Below, in pieces: positions 53,865 through 63,115 of a DNA stretch of 64,000 bases. How positions within the stretch are numbered: position 1 is the stretch's first letter; each line of letters opens with the position of its first letter. A model generated the notes under the pieces. That model was not told the DNA's origin and did no database searches. It saw only the letters and a program-made list of their open reading frames with translations. Source of the stretch: Bordetella parapertussis (GTDB taxonomy: Bacteria; Acidobacteriota; Terriglobia; Bryobacterales; Bryobacteraceae). A program made the position numbers and the translations under genes. Location: positions 1 through 64,000 of the forward strand of contig CALQCC020000013.1 in assembly GCA_943328975.2 (NCBI GenBank), in the 5' to 3' direction.

Positions 53865-55346
53865 TCACCGCAAACCACTTAAGCGTTTGAGTGCGAGCTG
53901 CACCACCGGATCCCGGTGCAGCTCCACCTCATCTCCTCTTGCCACACCATACGTCAGAGTGAGCAATTCTTGCTGCAGCCGGCTCACGATCCAGTCACGG
54001 TGTTCGCTCCATTCAACACTGTCGGGTTGAATCCGCCGCCCTACCAGGAATAGCCGGAACTCGTCCAGTATGGCGGTGGTCACCGTCGCATCTCCCGTCA
54101 CCGTGTGCGTACGCCGGTACTCCCCCGCGAAACTGAGGAACGAGCCACTTGCGTCCAGCACTTCCTGCAACGGTGTCAGCAAGGCCGGGTACATCAATTC
54201 GTCTGGCTGAATCCCTCCCCCGCCCAACAACGTACGCCCAGCATCGGATCGGTAGGGACCTTTCGACACCTTTGTCGCAGCGCCCAATTGTCCGCTCGTC
54301 AGCTGCTTCTGGATCGAACGTCCGCTGGGGGTGTAGTAGAACGCCACCGTCAACGCCATGCCCGTTCCCCCGCTCAACGGCATCACTTGCTGGACCAGTC
54401 CCTTCCCGTAGCTCGGCTCCCCGATCACCAAAGCCCGGTCATGATCCTGCAGCGCACCCGCAACAATCTCCGATGCGCTGGCGCTGCCGCCGTTCATCAA
54501 AACCACCATCGGAAATGAATACGGTCGAGCCGCCGTTGGCACGTACACGTCCTGCGCGACGGCTTTCCGGCCCTTGGTCGAAAATATAAGTTGGTCCGGC
54601 GCCAAGAAGAGCGACGCCGTCTCGATAGCTGCGTCCACAACCCCGCCTGGATTGCCCCGCAAGTCCAGAATCAAACCGTTGAGATACTCTCCGCCCAACT
54701 TGTCAATCGCCGCTTTCACCAACTGCCCGGTAGGAGACTCAAACGCTTTGACGTGAACGTAGCCGATGCCAGAGGTGATCTTGAAAGCGCGGTCTACCGT
54801 CGGTTCCTCGATCAACTGCGGCGACATCTTGATCTCCACCGGGCGGCGCTCACCCGCGTGCAGCACCTGGAGCGTGACTTCCTTTTGCCGCGACATCTCC
54901 AGCAACTGGGAGAGCAAGTCTACCTCTAGATAAGAGACGTCAATATCGTTCACTGCCAGGATCTCATCCCCACCCGCCAGTCCAGCGCGAGCCGCGGGTG
55001 TCCCTTCAATGGACTGCAGAACCATCACGCGCCCAGGCAATAGGTTGACGATCGTACCGAAGCCCTTGCGCTCGCTATCCTGCAATTCTTGCAAGCGGCT
55101 AAACTGCTCCGGTCCGAAGAAGACCGAGTGAGGATCCAGTGTGCGCAGCATGCCCGGAATCGCACCTTGGTAGAACGCGACGTCAGTAGGAACAGGGTCC
55201 GCGGATTCCTGGCTGATCGCAACAAAAGCGTCCACGATGCGCTTCAATTCTTGCGGAACACCCTTGGCTTCGTCCGCCGCCGAAATCGGGGAAACAGCGA
55301 AGCCAGCGGCTACCACCGCTGTCCCGAATCTCCGCTTCCATCGCAT
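53865..55346 (-). CDS. Carboxyl-terminal processing peptidase (S41) with PDZ domain
   Basis: A 493-aa periplasmic S41 peptidase with a signal peptide (to about residue 24), a helical N-terminal domain with DPHSVFF, a PDZ domain (about 93-175, GFGTIVNLLPGRVMVLQSIEGTPAARAGLAGGD), and the protease core with catalytic Ser in GGSASASEIVAGAL and Lys in GEPSYGKGLVQ. Such Ctp/Prc enzymes trim proteins near the envelope. It is the last gene of the minus operon, 9 bp after ddl. Confidence 0.93.
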   Translation of the reverse strand: MRWKRRFGTAVVAAGFAVSPISAADEAKGVPQELKRIVDAFVAISQESADPVPTDVAFYQGAIPGMLRTLDPHSVFFGPEQFSRLQELQDSERKGFGTIVNLLPGRVMVLQSIEGTPAARAGLAGGDEILAVNDIDVSYLEVDLLSQLLEMSRQKEVTLQVLHAGERRPVEIKMSPQLIEEPTVDRAFKITSGIGYVHVKAFESPTGQLVKAAIDKLGGEYLNGLILDLRGNPGGVVDAAIETASLFLAPDQLIFSTKGRKAVAQDVYVPTAARPYSFPMVVLMNGGSASASEIVAGALQDHDRALVIGEPSYGKGLVQQVMPLSGGTGMALTVAFYYTPSGRSIQKQLTSGQLGAATKVSKGPYRSDAGRTLLGGGGIQPDELMYPALLTPLQEVLDASGSFLSFAGEYRRTHTVTGDATVTTAILDEFRLFLVGRRIQPDSVEWSEHRDWIVSRLQQELLTLTYGVARGDEVELHRDPVVQLALKRLSGLR

Positions 55347-55355
55347 GACTTGGCC

Positions 55356-56336
55356 TCACCTCTTATAACGCGTCGCGTGCTTCGCGCGTTGACGTTCCAA
55401 CGCGAACTCAATCAACCGGTCCAGCAGTTCCCCAAACGAAACGCCAGCCGCTTCCCACATCTTCGGATACATGCTGATGGAAGTGAAGCCCGGAATCGTA
55501 TTGATCTCGTTCACGTAGAGTCTACCTGTAGCCGCTTCCATCAGGAAGTCCACGCGCGACATGCCTTCGCAACCCGCGGCCCTGTAAGCCTCGACCGCCA
55601 ATCGCTGAATCTCCGCCGTCTGCGCGGGTTCCAAGGGAGCCGGCAGGATCGTCTTCGCCGTATCCAAAAGATACTTGTCTTCGTAGTCGTAAAATTCACG
55701 CGACGGCAACACTTCGCACGGAATCGCAGCCCTCGGATCGTCGTTGCCCATGACGGAGCACTCGAACTCCCGCCCTGTGATTCCCCGCTCCATGATGATC
55801 TTGCGGTCAAACTCCGCCGCCATCGTGAGTGCCGCGTCCAAATCCTCCGCGCGCGCCACCTTCGAGATTCCCACCGATGATCCCAAATTGGCTGGCTTCA
55901 CAAACACCGGATAGGGAAACAGCCCCGCGAGCACAGACGTGTCGTACCTATCGCGCCACAGCGTCGCCCATTCCACCACTGGAATTCCGCGCTCGCTCAG
56001 CAACCGCTTCAAGACATCCTTGTCCATCGCGACCGCCGAAGCCATCACCCCCGGTCCCACATACGCGAGGTCCGCGAGTTCGAGCAACCCCTGCACTGTT
56101 CCATCCTCACCGAACGTCCCGTGAAGGATCGGGAACACCACGTCAATTCCCTCATTCGCGCCCGGTTCCGGCAGAATCGGCCCTGGCTCCCATCGCCCTT
56201 CCGGCGAAATGAAGATACGCTTCACATCGTACTTCGTCGGATCGAGCCCCTTCAAAATCGCTTCGCTCGAACGAAGTGAAATCTCATGCTCGCCGCTGCG
56301 TCCACCGCACAACACCGCTACTCGTACTTTCGCCAC
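55356..56336 (-). CDS. ddl: D-alanine--D-alanine ligase
   Basis: A 326-aa ATP-grasp ligase that makes the D-Ala-D-Ala dipeptide for peptidoglycan. N-terminal VLCGGRSGEHEISLRS, ATP-grasp parts PVFVKPANLGSSVGISKV and MERGITGREFECSVMG, and C-terminal FLMEAATGRLYVNEINTIPGFTSISMYPKMW. It starts with GTG at 56336, directly next to the arginase stop. Confidence 0.96.
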   Translation of the reverse strand: MAKVRVAVLCGGRSGEHEISLRSSEAILKGLDPTKYDVKRIFISPEGRWEPGPILPEPGANEGIDVVFPILHGTFGEDGTVQGLLELADLAYVGPGVMASAVAMDKDVLKRLLSERGIPVVEWATLWRDRYDTSVLAGLFPYPVFVKPANLGSSVGISKVARAEDLDAALTMAAEFDRKIIMERGITGREFECSVMGNDDPRAAIPCEVLPSREFYDYEDKYLLDTAKTILPAPLEPAQTAEIQRLAVEAYRAAGCEGMSRVDFLMEAATGRLYVNEINTIPGFTSISMYPKMWEAAGVSFGELLDRLIEFALERQRAKHATRYKR

Positions 56337-57251
56337 CTACAGAATCCTCTTTCCCAAAGCCGACATGATCAGTTCCACGCCCAGCAACGCCGTCCGGTTG
56401 GCGACATCCATTACCGGATTTACTTCCACGACTTCAACGGACGTCATGTGCCCGCTATCGCCGATCAATTCCATCGCCAAATGCGCCTCGCGATACGTGA
56501 GCCCACCGGGCACCGGCGTACCCACACCCGGAGCCTCCACCGGATCCACCGAATCCATATCGAAGGAAACATGAAATCCAGCCGTCCCCGCCGACGCGGC
56601 GTGAATCGCCTGCTGAATCACCGTGCGCATTCCGCGTTCGTCAATATCGCGCATCGTAAACGCGTGAACGCCCGTGCCCCGCACGTTCAGCCGTTCCAAA
56701 TCATCCACGCTACGCAGTCCCACAATCGCGACGTTCTCTGGCCGCACCATCGGAATGTGTCCAGCCAACCCGCTCAACTCCTTCGGGCCGTTGCCGATGC
56801 AGCACGCCAGCGGCATCCCATGGACGTTGCCACTTGGACTCGATTCCGGCGTGTTCATATCCGCATGCGCGTCGATCCAGATCACGCCCAACTTCTGCCG
56901 TTGCTTGGCAAAATGCCTAGAGAGTCCAGCGATGGTTCCCACCGCAATGGAATGATCGCCGCCGAGCACCAGCGGCACATGCCCGCGCTCCACGGCACTC
57001 ACCACCATCTCCGCCAGCCTCGCGCACGTAGCCGCGATTTGCGGCAAGTAACGCGCATTCGCCGGACCGCCCGGCAGGCTCTCAGGCTGATCCACCGCCA
57101 CATTCCCGAGATCTTCCACCCCATACCCCAATGCCGTGAGCCGTTCATTCAATCGCGCGATCCGCAACGCCGACGGACCCATATCCACGCCGCGCCGTCC
57201 CGCGCCCAAGTCCATGGGTGCTCCGATCACGGCGATGTGCGACTGACGCAT
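56337..57251 (-). CDS. rocF: Arginase
   Basis: A 304-aa ureohydrolase that converts arginine to ornithine and urea. Mn-binding motifs are all present: GGDHSIAVG (about 98-106), DAHADMNTPESSPSGNVHGMP (Asp/His ligands plus the substrate loop), and SFDMDSVDPVEAPG. Length is typical. Located between the cupin gene (TGA/ATG adjacency) and ddl. Why arginase is with cell-wall genes is unclear. Confidence 0.95.
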   Translation of the reverse strand: MRQSHIAVIGAPMDLGAGRRGVDMGPSALRIARLNERLTALGYGVEDLGNVAVDQPESLPGGPANARYLPQIAATCARLAEMVVSAVERGHVPLVLGGDHSIAVGTIAGLSRHFAKQRQKLGVIWIDAHADMNTPESSPSGNVHGMPLACCIGNGPKELSGLAGHIPMVRPENVAIVGLRSVDDLERLNVRGTGVHAFTMRDIDERGMRTVIQQAIHAASAGTAGFHVSFDMDSVDPVEAPGVGTPVPGGLTYREAHLAMELIGDSGHMTSVEVVEVNPVMDVANRTALLGVELIMSALGKRIL

Positions 57252-57599
57252 TCAGCCCTTGAGTTCCACGCTGATCAAGTGGATATCGCAATCGCCGACG
57301 TTCTCGACACTATGCGGAGGCAGGTTTTCCAAGAACGCCGCACCCGGCCGATCGCCCGTCACCGTGCGGCTATCGAACAACAGGTTGCCCTCCCCATCGC
57401 GACGGATGAAGTGGCTGAATTGAATCGTGTGATAAACCCCAGGCCACTTGTGCGTGTGCACAGGCACAGTCTCACCCACCGGAATAACGGTATCGAGCAA
57501 CCGCACTCGCTCGTTCTCCAGGATCAACTTATGGTGGTTCGGCGCCGCGATCAACGCATCCAGCTCAGGTGGCCACGGCCATGTTTGGGTTTCCGACAT
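57252..57599 (-). CDS. Small cupin-domain protein
   Basis: A 115-aa single-domain cupin. Metal-ligand type residues appear in VGETVPVHTHKWPGVYHTIQ and later in PPHSVENVGDCDIHLI. ATG 57599 (MSETQTWPWPPEL) is chosen because the track start at 57755 is inside asnS. Function not assignable; it lies between asnS and arginase in the same operon. Confidence 0.85.
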   Translation of the reverse strand: MSETQTWPWPPELDALIAAPNHHKLILENERVRLLDTVIPVGETVPVHTHKWPGVYHTIQFSHFIRRDGEGNLLFDSRTVTGDRPGAAFLENLPPHSVENVGDCDIHLISVELKG

Positions 57600-57607
57600 A
57601 AGATCCC

Positions 57608-58930
57608 TTACGGCCTCGTGCGATACAACATACGCGGGAACGCCGTCGTCTCCCGAACATGCTCCAACCCGCACATCCAGGCCACGCAACGCTCCACGCC
57701 CATGCCGAATCCCGCGTGCGGAACGCTGCCATATTTTCGCAAATCCAGGTACCACTCGAACGCTTCGCGCGGCAGCTTGTGTTCCTCCAAACGCTTCAGG
57801 AGCAAGTCCAGATCGTGAATGCGTTGCCCGCCACCAATAATTTCGCCGTATCCTTCCGGAGCAATAAAATCAACCCCCAGAGCGCAGTCATCACGTTCCG
57901 GCGCAGGCGCAAAATAGAACGCCTTCACCGCCGCAGGATACCGGTCCACCATCACCGGGCGATCCAAGTCGTCCGTCAACAGCGTCTCATCCGTGTTGCC
58001 GAAATCCGTGCCCCACTGAATCTCACTGCCCTTCCCCTGCAACTTCCTCACCGCATCGTCGTAACTCATGCGATGGAATGGCGCGCATGCGGCTTCCAAC
58101 TTGGACGTGTCACGCTCCAGCACCTTCAAGTCTTCCTTGCGATTTTCCAGCACGCGCCCGATCACAAATCGGATCAACCCCTCACCCACTCGCTTCACAT
58201 CTTCCAGATCCGCGTAAGCCATCTCAGGCTCCACCATCCAGAACTCCGTCAAATGCCGACGCGTCTTCGACTTCTCCGCGCGAAACACCGGACCGAAGCA
58301 GTAGGTCTTGCCGAACGCCGCCGCGGTCGCTTCACCGTAGAGCTGCCCCGATTGGGTCAGAAACACCTTCTCGTCTTCGAAGTAATCGAGCTCAAACAGC
58401 GTCGACGTTCCCTCGCAGGCCGCAGGCGTGAAGATCGGAGCATCCACCAACACAAAGCCGTTGGAATCGAAATAGTCGCGAATCGCCTTCACCACTTCAT
58501 GCCGAACCAGCAACGCCGCATGTTGCCGACGGCTGCGGAGCCACAGATGGCGATGGTCCATCAAAAAGTCGATGCCATGATCCTTCGGCGTAATCGGATA
58601 CGGATCGCTCTCCGGAACGCGCTGCACAATGGTCGCGCTCTCCACGTCCATCTCGTAACCGCCCGCCGCGCGAACCTCCGCCCGCACCTTGCCGCGCACC
58701 ATCAGCGACGATTCCTGCGTCAGATGCTTCAGCGTCTCGAACAACTCCTCGGGAATCGCGCTCTTTACCGCGACGCATTGGATGATGCCCGAACCGTCCC
58801 GCACTTGCGGGAAACAGATCTTGCCGCTGCTGCGCAGGTTGTACAGCCAACCGGCGATCTCCACCGTCTGGCCCTCATGCCGGCCAATGTCAGCAACTCT
58901 TACGCGGGGAATAACTGTTTCAGGATTCAT
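57608..58930 (-). CDS. asnS: Asparaginyl-tRNA synthetase
   Basis: A 440-aa class IIb synthetase: N-terminal OB-fold anticodon domain ([18 protein letters not shown]), motif 2 with [24 protein letters not shown], and motif 3 [27 protein letters not shown]. It charges tRNA-Asn directly. The start overlaps the end of the TIM-barrel gene by 11 bp. Confidence 0.95.
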   Translation of the reverse strand: MNPETVIPRVRVADIGRHEGQTVEIAGWLYNLRSSGKICFPQVRDGSGIIQCVAVKSAIPEELFETLKHLTQESSLMVRGKVRAEVRAAGGYEMDVESATIVQRVPESDPYPITPKDHGIDFLMDHRHLWLRSRRQHAALLVRHEVVKAIRDYFDSNGFVLVDAPIFTPAACEGTSTLFELDYFEDEKVFLTQSGQLYGEATAAAFGKTYCFGPVFRAEKSKTRRHLTEFWMVEPEMAYADLEDVKRVGEGLIRFVIGRVLENRKEDLKVLERDTSKLEAACAPFHRMSYDDAVRKLQGKGSEIQWGTDFGNTDETLLTDDLDRPVMVDRYPAAVKAFYFAPAPERDDCALGVDFIAPEGYGEIIGGGQRIHDLDLLLKRLEEHKLPREAFEWYLDLRKYGSVPHAGFGMGVERCVAWMCGLEHVRETTAFPRMLYRTRP

Positions 58931-59768
58931 GGGTAGAAGGTAATTCCTCCAAACGTTCCAGGATCGATTTCGCTACGTCTATCGGCTGCTGCATGCCGTC
59001 TACTTCGCGCAACTCCAACACCATTGGATACTGCCCAGGCGCGGAACGCAGCAGATCCATCGCGGCCGGCCAGTCGATGGTCCCCCCTTCATTCATCAGC
59101 GGGAACAAATGCGAATCGTCCGTGCCGTTGTTGTCATGAATGTGCGTAGAACGAATGCGCGGCTTCAGAAGCTTGTACGCCGCCTCGACCCCTTCATTCA
59201 TGTTGGCATGACCGACATCCAGGCACACATTCAGATTCAGGTGCGTCAATTCGAAGAAGGTCAGCAACCGCTCCGCGCTCGCCAGCCCATTCTGCGTATT
59301 CTCCAGCAGGATCTCTACGCCGCGGTGCCGAGCAAAGATCATCAACTCTTCCAGCGCCGAAAACGCCGCGTCCACTTTGAATTCGTCGAACTCTTCGTCA
59401 GTCACGCCCAAGTGTTGGATCAAGTAGCGAAACGGAAATGTCTCCGCGATCTCCAGCGTCCGCTTAATCTCATCCACCATCGGAAGCCGCTTCGACTTCA
59501 CTCGCTCGGTAATCGTGATCACAGAATCCGGACCCGACCGCCCCCACACTTCATCGGTGAACATTGGCGAGTGCAGCGCGTGCACCTTCAACGGAGAATC
59601 GCGGAACCAATACCCCAGTTCGTTGATCTGCGCCTTGTTGCGATAGTCCAGATGCTGCCGGGCGCAAAAGAGTTCGACCAGCGGAATCCCCGCATCCCAA
59701 ACGCGGTCCAGCCACACCGTGGTCAGCCGATGGTTCACGAATAAGTGTGTCGATAGAGCGTGCTGCAT
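58920..59768 (-). CDS. Sugar phosphate isomerase/epimerase-like TIM barrel
   Basis: A 282-aa AP_endonuc_2-type TIM barrel. Metal-ligand positions are visible as [24 protein letters not shown] (Asp and His), and [18 protein letters not shown] with the final Glu in PMVLEL. These folds isomerise or epimerise sugars, or act as endonuclease IV relatives; the sugar-type is more likely. ATG 59768 is chosen over a TTG at 59774. It sits directly behind ggt. Confidence 0.88.
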   Translation of the reverse strand: MQHALSTHLFVNHRLTTVWLDRVWDAGIPLVELFCARQHLDYRNKAQINELGYWFRDSPLKVHALHSPMFTDEVWGRSGPDSVITITERVKSKRLPMVDEIKRTLEIAETFPFRYLIQHLGVTDEEFDEFKVDAAFSALEELMIFARHRGVEILLENTQNGLASAERLLTFFELTHLNLNVCLDVGHANMNEGVEAAYKLLKPRIRSTHIHDNNGTDDSHLFPLMNEGGTIDWPAAMDLLRSAPGQYPMVLELREVDGMQQPIDVAKSILERLEELPSTHES

Positions 59769-59776
59769 TTCCAAAG

Positions 59777-61438
59777 TTAGTATCCCGCCGCTTTCCCGCC
59801 CGCACGATCATCGCTCGCGCCCTGCAGCCAACCGCCTTCTTTCACGATCGCGTTCACCTGCGCCGGAACCCAGCCAGGCGAGTCGTCCAGCGTGTATCCC
59901 ATGGTTCGCAGCAGCGCGGCGGTATCGGGCGAAATCCCCGGATCCAGCGACAACACATCAGGCTGCCATTGATGATGAAACCGAGGAGCGTCCACCGCGT
60001 CCTTCGCATTCATCCGGAAATCGACAACGTTCAGCAACACCTGCAGCACTGCAGTAATGATCCGAGCCCCGCCCGGCGCGCCCAGCGCCATGAAGAACTG
60101 TCCATCGCGCGTCACAATCGTCGGCGTCATCGACGACAACGGCCGCTTCCCCGGAGCAATCGCATTCACCTCGCCCTGGATCAAGCCAAACGCATTCGGA
60201 GCCCCCGGCTTCGAAGTGAAATCGTCCATCTCGTCGTTGAGCAGGAATCCCAAACCCGGCACGGTGATTCCATTGCCATACCGATCATTCAGCGTATACG
60301 TCACCGCCACAGCGTTCCCGGCCGCATCGACAACGTTGTAGTGCGTAGTCTGCCCGCCACGCTCCGGCTCCGGCAATCCAGGCAACAACGAAGCACTCGG
60401 CGTCGCGCGATCTGCTTGAATACTAGCCGCACGTTGTCGAACATACGCCGGTGCGAGCAACTCCGCTACACGCAAACTGGAAAACGCGGGATCTCCAAGA
60501 TACCGACTGCGATCCGCAAAGAACCGCCGCATCGTCTCCGCGACGTAGTGAATCGATCCCGCCGACCCAGCGCCGGATTTCTCATACCCCGAACCATCCA
60601 GCATCCCAAGCATCTGCAGCAGCCCCACGCCCCCCGAACTAGGCGGCGGAGCCGTCACGATTCCATAACCCTTGTAAGTCCCTGTGAGCGGCGCACGCTC
60701 GACCACGGCGTAATCTTTGAGGTCCGCCAGAGTGATCAGCCCGCCGTTGCGCGCCATCTCCGCCGCCAACACCCGAGCGGTCTCGCCCTCGTAGAAGTCC
60801 TTCGCACCAAGGCGGGCAATCCGCCCCAACACCCGCGCCAACTCCGGTTGCCGTAACGTGTCGCCCGGCCGAACGCCTAGAAAGATCCGCTTCGATTCCG
60901 CCGACTGCGGCAGCTTCGGACTCCCCTTGATGGAATCCGCGAGCCCATAGCTGACCTCGAACCCATTCCGCGCCAGCGCCGCGGCAGGCCCAATCAGTTC
61001 CGCCCATTTGCGCGACCCGTATTTCGAATGCGCGTACTCGAACCCACGCACAGTCCCAGGCACGCCCGCGCTAGTCCAACCTTCCACGCTAGCCTTGGTG
61101 ACGTTGCCCGAAGCATCCTGATACATCGTGCGCGTGGCCTTGCCCGGAGCCCGCTCGCGGAAATCGAGGAACGTGGACCGGCCATCCGCAAACCGGATCA
61201 GCATGAACCCGCCCCCGCCAATGTTCCCCGCCTGTGGATGGGTAACCGCCAGTGCGAAGCCGACGGCGACAGCAGCGTCCACCGCGTTCCCGCCGTTCTT
61301 CAGAACGCGCAAGCCGACGTCGACAGCGAGTGGCTCCTGCGCGACAACCATGCCCTGCTTGGCTCGCACCGGCTCGCGCGCACAAACGGGGGCGCACAAA
61401 ACGCACCCGAGCGCGACGAGCCCCTGCAAAACCCGCAT
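59777..61438 (-). CDS. ggt: Gamma-glutamyltransferase
   Basis: A 553-aa exported Ntn-type enzyme that cleaves glutathione and other gamma-glutamyl compounds in the periplasm. Signal peptide to about residue 20. Autoprocessing would occur before Thr364 in GGQTTHYNVVDAAGNAVAVTYTLND, leaving large and small subunits; the oxyanion and Gly-rich part is seen at GGARIITAVLQV. TAGAAT is only 6 nt before the ATG. First gene of the seven-gene minus operon. Confidence 0.96.
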   Translation of the reverse strand: MRVLQGLVALGCVLCAPVCAREPVRAKQGMVVAQEPLAVDVGLRVLKNGGNAVDAAVAVGFALAVTHPQAGNIGGGGFMLIRFADGRSTFLDFRERAPGKATRTMYQDASGNVTKASVEGWTSAGVPGTVRGFEYAHSKYGSRKWAELIGPAAALARNGFEVSYGLADSIKGSPKLPQSAESKRIFLGVRPGDTLRQPELARVLGRIARLGAKDFYEGETARVLAAEMARNGGLITLADLKDYAVVERAPLTGTYKGYGIVTAPPPSSGGVGLLQMLGMLDGSGYEKSGAGSAGSIHYVAETMRRFFADRSRYLGDPAFSSLRVAELLAPAYVRQRAASIQADRATPSASLLPGLPEPERGGQTTHYNVVDAAGNAVAVTYTLNDRYGNGITVPGLGFLLNDEMDDFTSKPGAPNAFGLIQGEVNAIAPGKRPLSSMTPTIVTRDGQFFMALGAPGGARIITAVLQVLLNVVDFRMNAKDAVDAPRFHHQWQPDVLSLDPGISPDTAALLRTMGYTLDDSPGWVPAQVNAIVKEGGWLQGASDDRAGGKAAGY

Positions 61439-61454
61439 GAATCGATTCTAGCGA
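61439..61454. promoter_or_regulatory. Palindromic site over the ggt promoter
   Basis: GAATCGATTC (61439-61448) is a perfect palindrome, and CGATTC-TAGC-GAATCG repeats its halves outward. It covers the minus-strand -10 TAGAAT (61450-61445) that lies 6 nt before the ggt ATG. Probably an operator. The divergent TA pair has TAAACT (61490-61495) 7 nt before its ATG. Confidence 0.45.
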
Positions 61455-61502
61455 ATCGCGAAGAAAATCCCTACGGATACGATCAGGGTTAAACTAAAGG
61501 CG

Positions 61503-61754
61503 ATGAGCGACGCACGCCAGCATGTCCACGAACTGATTGACCTTCTTCACGAGTCGCAGATCTCCGGCTTGTCTCATTTTCTGGAAACCATTGTCGATCC
61601 CGTCACCGCCGCGCTGCACAGTGCGCCCTTCGATGACGAACCCGAGACCACGGACGAGAAAGCCGCCGTCTCCGAAGCTCGCGTCTGGCTCCAGAACAAC
61701 GGTGGCAAAGGCATTCCTCACGCGGAGGCGATGCGCAGGCTGGGATTGGAGTAA
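61503..61754 (+). CDS. Antitoxin-like protein of a RelE/ParE-type module
   Basis: An 83-aa acidic protein. The first part (VHELIDLLHESQISGLSHFLETIVDPVTAAL) looks helical and the end (VSEARVWLQNNGGKGIPHAEAMRRLGLE) resembles the C-terminal toxin-wrapping helix of small ParD/RelB-like antitoxins. The stop overlaps the next start (TAATG), as in TA operons. AAAGG lies just before the ATG. Confidence 0.75.
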   Translation: MSDARQHVHELIDLLHESQISGLSHFLETIVDPVTAALHSAPFDDEPETTDEKAAVSEARVWLQNNGGKGIPHAEAMRRLGLE

Positions 61755-61999
61755 TGGAGATCGAATGGACCGGGACGGCACTCGATGATTTAGCCGCTTT
61801 CGATAAAAGCATCGCCCGCCGCGTCAAACAGGCCGTCGAGCGCTTCGCCCTCACCGGCTCCGGCAACGTCAAAAAGCTCCAGGGCATCGACCCGCCTGAG
61901 TATCGTCTACGCTCGGGCGATCACCGCGTGCGATTCTCTCTCGATGGGTTTAAGCTGATCGTGCTCCGCGTTAGGGATCGCAAGGACGCCTATCGGTGA
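61754..61999 (+). CDS. RelE/ParE-family toxin
   Basis: An 81-aa basic protein: IEWTGTALDDLAAFDKSIARRVKQAVERF, then KKLQGIDPPEYRLRSGDHRVRFSLDG and the final strand IVLRVRDRKDAYR. This is the RelE/ParE fold outline, with the terminal RxDAYR typical of RelE mRNA interferases. Together with the preceding gene it forms a type II toxin-antitoxin pair. Confidence 0.85.
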   Translation: MEIEWTGTALDDLAAFDKSIARRVKQAVERFALTGSGNVKKLQGIDPPEYRLRSGDHRVRFSLDGFKLIVLRVRDRKDAYR

Positions 62000-62004
62000 G
62001 GGGC

Positions 62005-62259
62005 CTACGTTCTAAGCTTCGTGATCCCCAGACTGATGCAATAGGTTACAAGCCCGAAAAGTAGACTGTCCACAAGAAAGATGAGAAGGTAGGCCATCCC
62101 GTCGTCTCTACCGAAACTCATCGCGCCCGCTACGAATATTCCCGGGGAAAGTAAACCTTCGACTACCTTCTCAGGCAACCCTATCGCGGTCGAAAGGATC
62201 AGGAGGCCAAAAAGCCCGCAACCGGCGGCCCAACATCTTCCTAAACGCCTCCAGCGCAT
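62005..62259 (-). CDS. Small two-helix membrane protein; possible immunity protein for the RHS tip
   Basis: An 84-aa protein with two hydrophobic helices (about 10-28 and 56-78) separated by a short polar loop (GRDDGM). The ATG is 2 nt behind the stop of the truncated RHS gene, which is the normal position of an RHS immunity gene, and small membrane proteins often serve as immunity against envelope-acting toxins. No family recognised. The TA pair is convergent with it. Confidence 0.55.
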   Translation of the reverse strand: MRWRRLGRCWAAGCGLFGLLILSTAIGLPEKVVEGLLSPGIFVAGAMSFGRDDGMAYLLIFLVDSLLFGLVTYCISLGITKLRT

Positions 62260-62261
62260 TT

Positions 62262-63115
62262 TTATCGTCCATCCCAGTCACAAGCAGCTGGATTCCCCAG
62301 GCCACATTGCCGAGCGGCGTCTCTAGCTGCTTCACCTCCAGGCCAGTAGGCACTTCCTGAGGTTTTGTTAAAAATGTACTCGAATGCTCGTTGACTAGCT
62401 GCCTCCCTCGTTCCGATGATACGTGTGGCGTACTCGGGAAAGGCACGGTGGAAGTCATCAACCTGTTTTCTGATCGAGACGCCCAACCCCCACCAATCCC
62501 CGCTGTGAAGGAAAGTCTCCGTGACACCGTGATACCAACTGCCCGGTCGCGCAAGCCCCGTCCACGTTGTCGGCGTCCCGTCTGCTGCTGTGTGGAACGG
62601 CGAGCCGCTGTCGGCATCACTATGAGCAGCTCTTGCGTAATACGTCAAGGCCTCATTTGTTGTCTCACCGATCTGCCTAGCCAGGCCGACATTCGCATCA
62701 CGGTAGTCTCGGATCATTGCTTCGCATTGCCCCGCGGACTGACCAGATGAACACTGCGAATGCTTATAGGAACTGTTCGGACTCTGGCCGCCACCGAAGA
62801 GGCTATCTTGCGCGGCACTAACCTGCTTCAAGATCTTGATCTGTTCTCCGCTCAATCGGCCACCGAAGATACCGTCAAACATCAACTCGTGCGTGGGGGT
62901 CGGCCAGAGCCCATTCCGATCCACGTAGGCTAGCGGGTTGTTCGTCGTATAGTCGTATCGGTTCCAGGTTTGAGGATTTCCCGGTTTAACACTGACTCGT
63001 GATGGATCTACGCTGGTAAACCGCCCTTGGGCCGAACTCATCATTCTAGCCTCAGCGTAATCCAGACAGCTCTCCTGATCTCTCAAGTGGCCAGATATCC
63101 GCAGCGCACCCACGC
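62262..63115 (-). pseudogene. Truncated RHS-repeat protein: core end and variable C-terminal tip
   Basis: Residues equal to RHS core start at about 63085 (RDQESCLDYAEARMMSSAQGRFTSVDP, then NRYDYTTNNPLAYVDRNGLWP), after which a unique tip of about 210 aa follows. The tip contains AAHSDADSGSPFH and GSWYHGVTETFLHSGDWW, a His/Asp pattern also seen in other RHS-linked tips. Everything upstream of the core end is missing: the quinoprotein stop is at 63116, so the track's 5' part (63116-63299) is a shadow. It is either a dead remnant or an orphan toxin module as kept near RHS loci; ATG 63044 could start a protein of about 260 aa. Confidence 0.75.

Noticed and set aside
56286-57818. 510-aa plus-strand ORF over ddl, rocF and cupin genes
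   Set aside because: It crosses several real minus-strand genes and has an Arg/His-rich shadow composition.
62171-62620. 149-aa ORF in another frame of the RHS tip
   Set aside because: Shadow frame; the RHS frame has recognisable core sequence.
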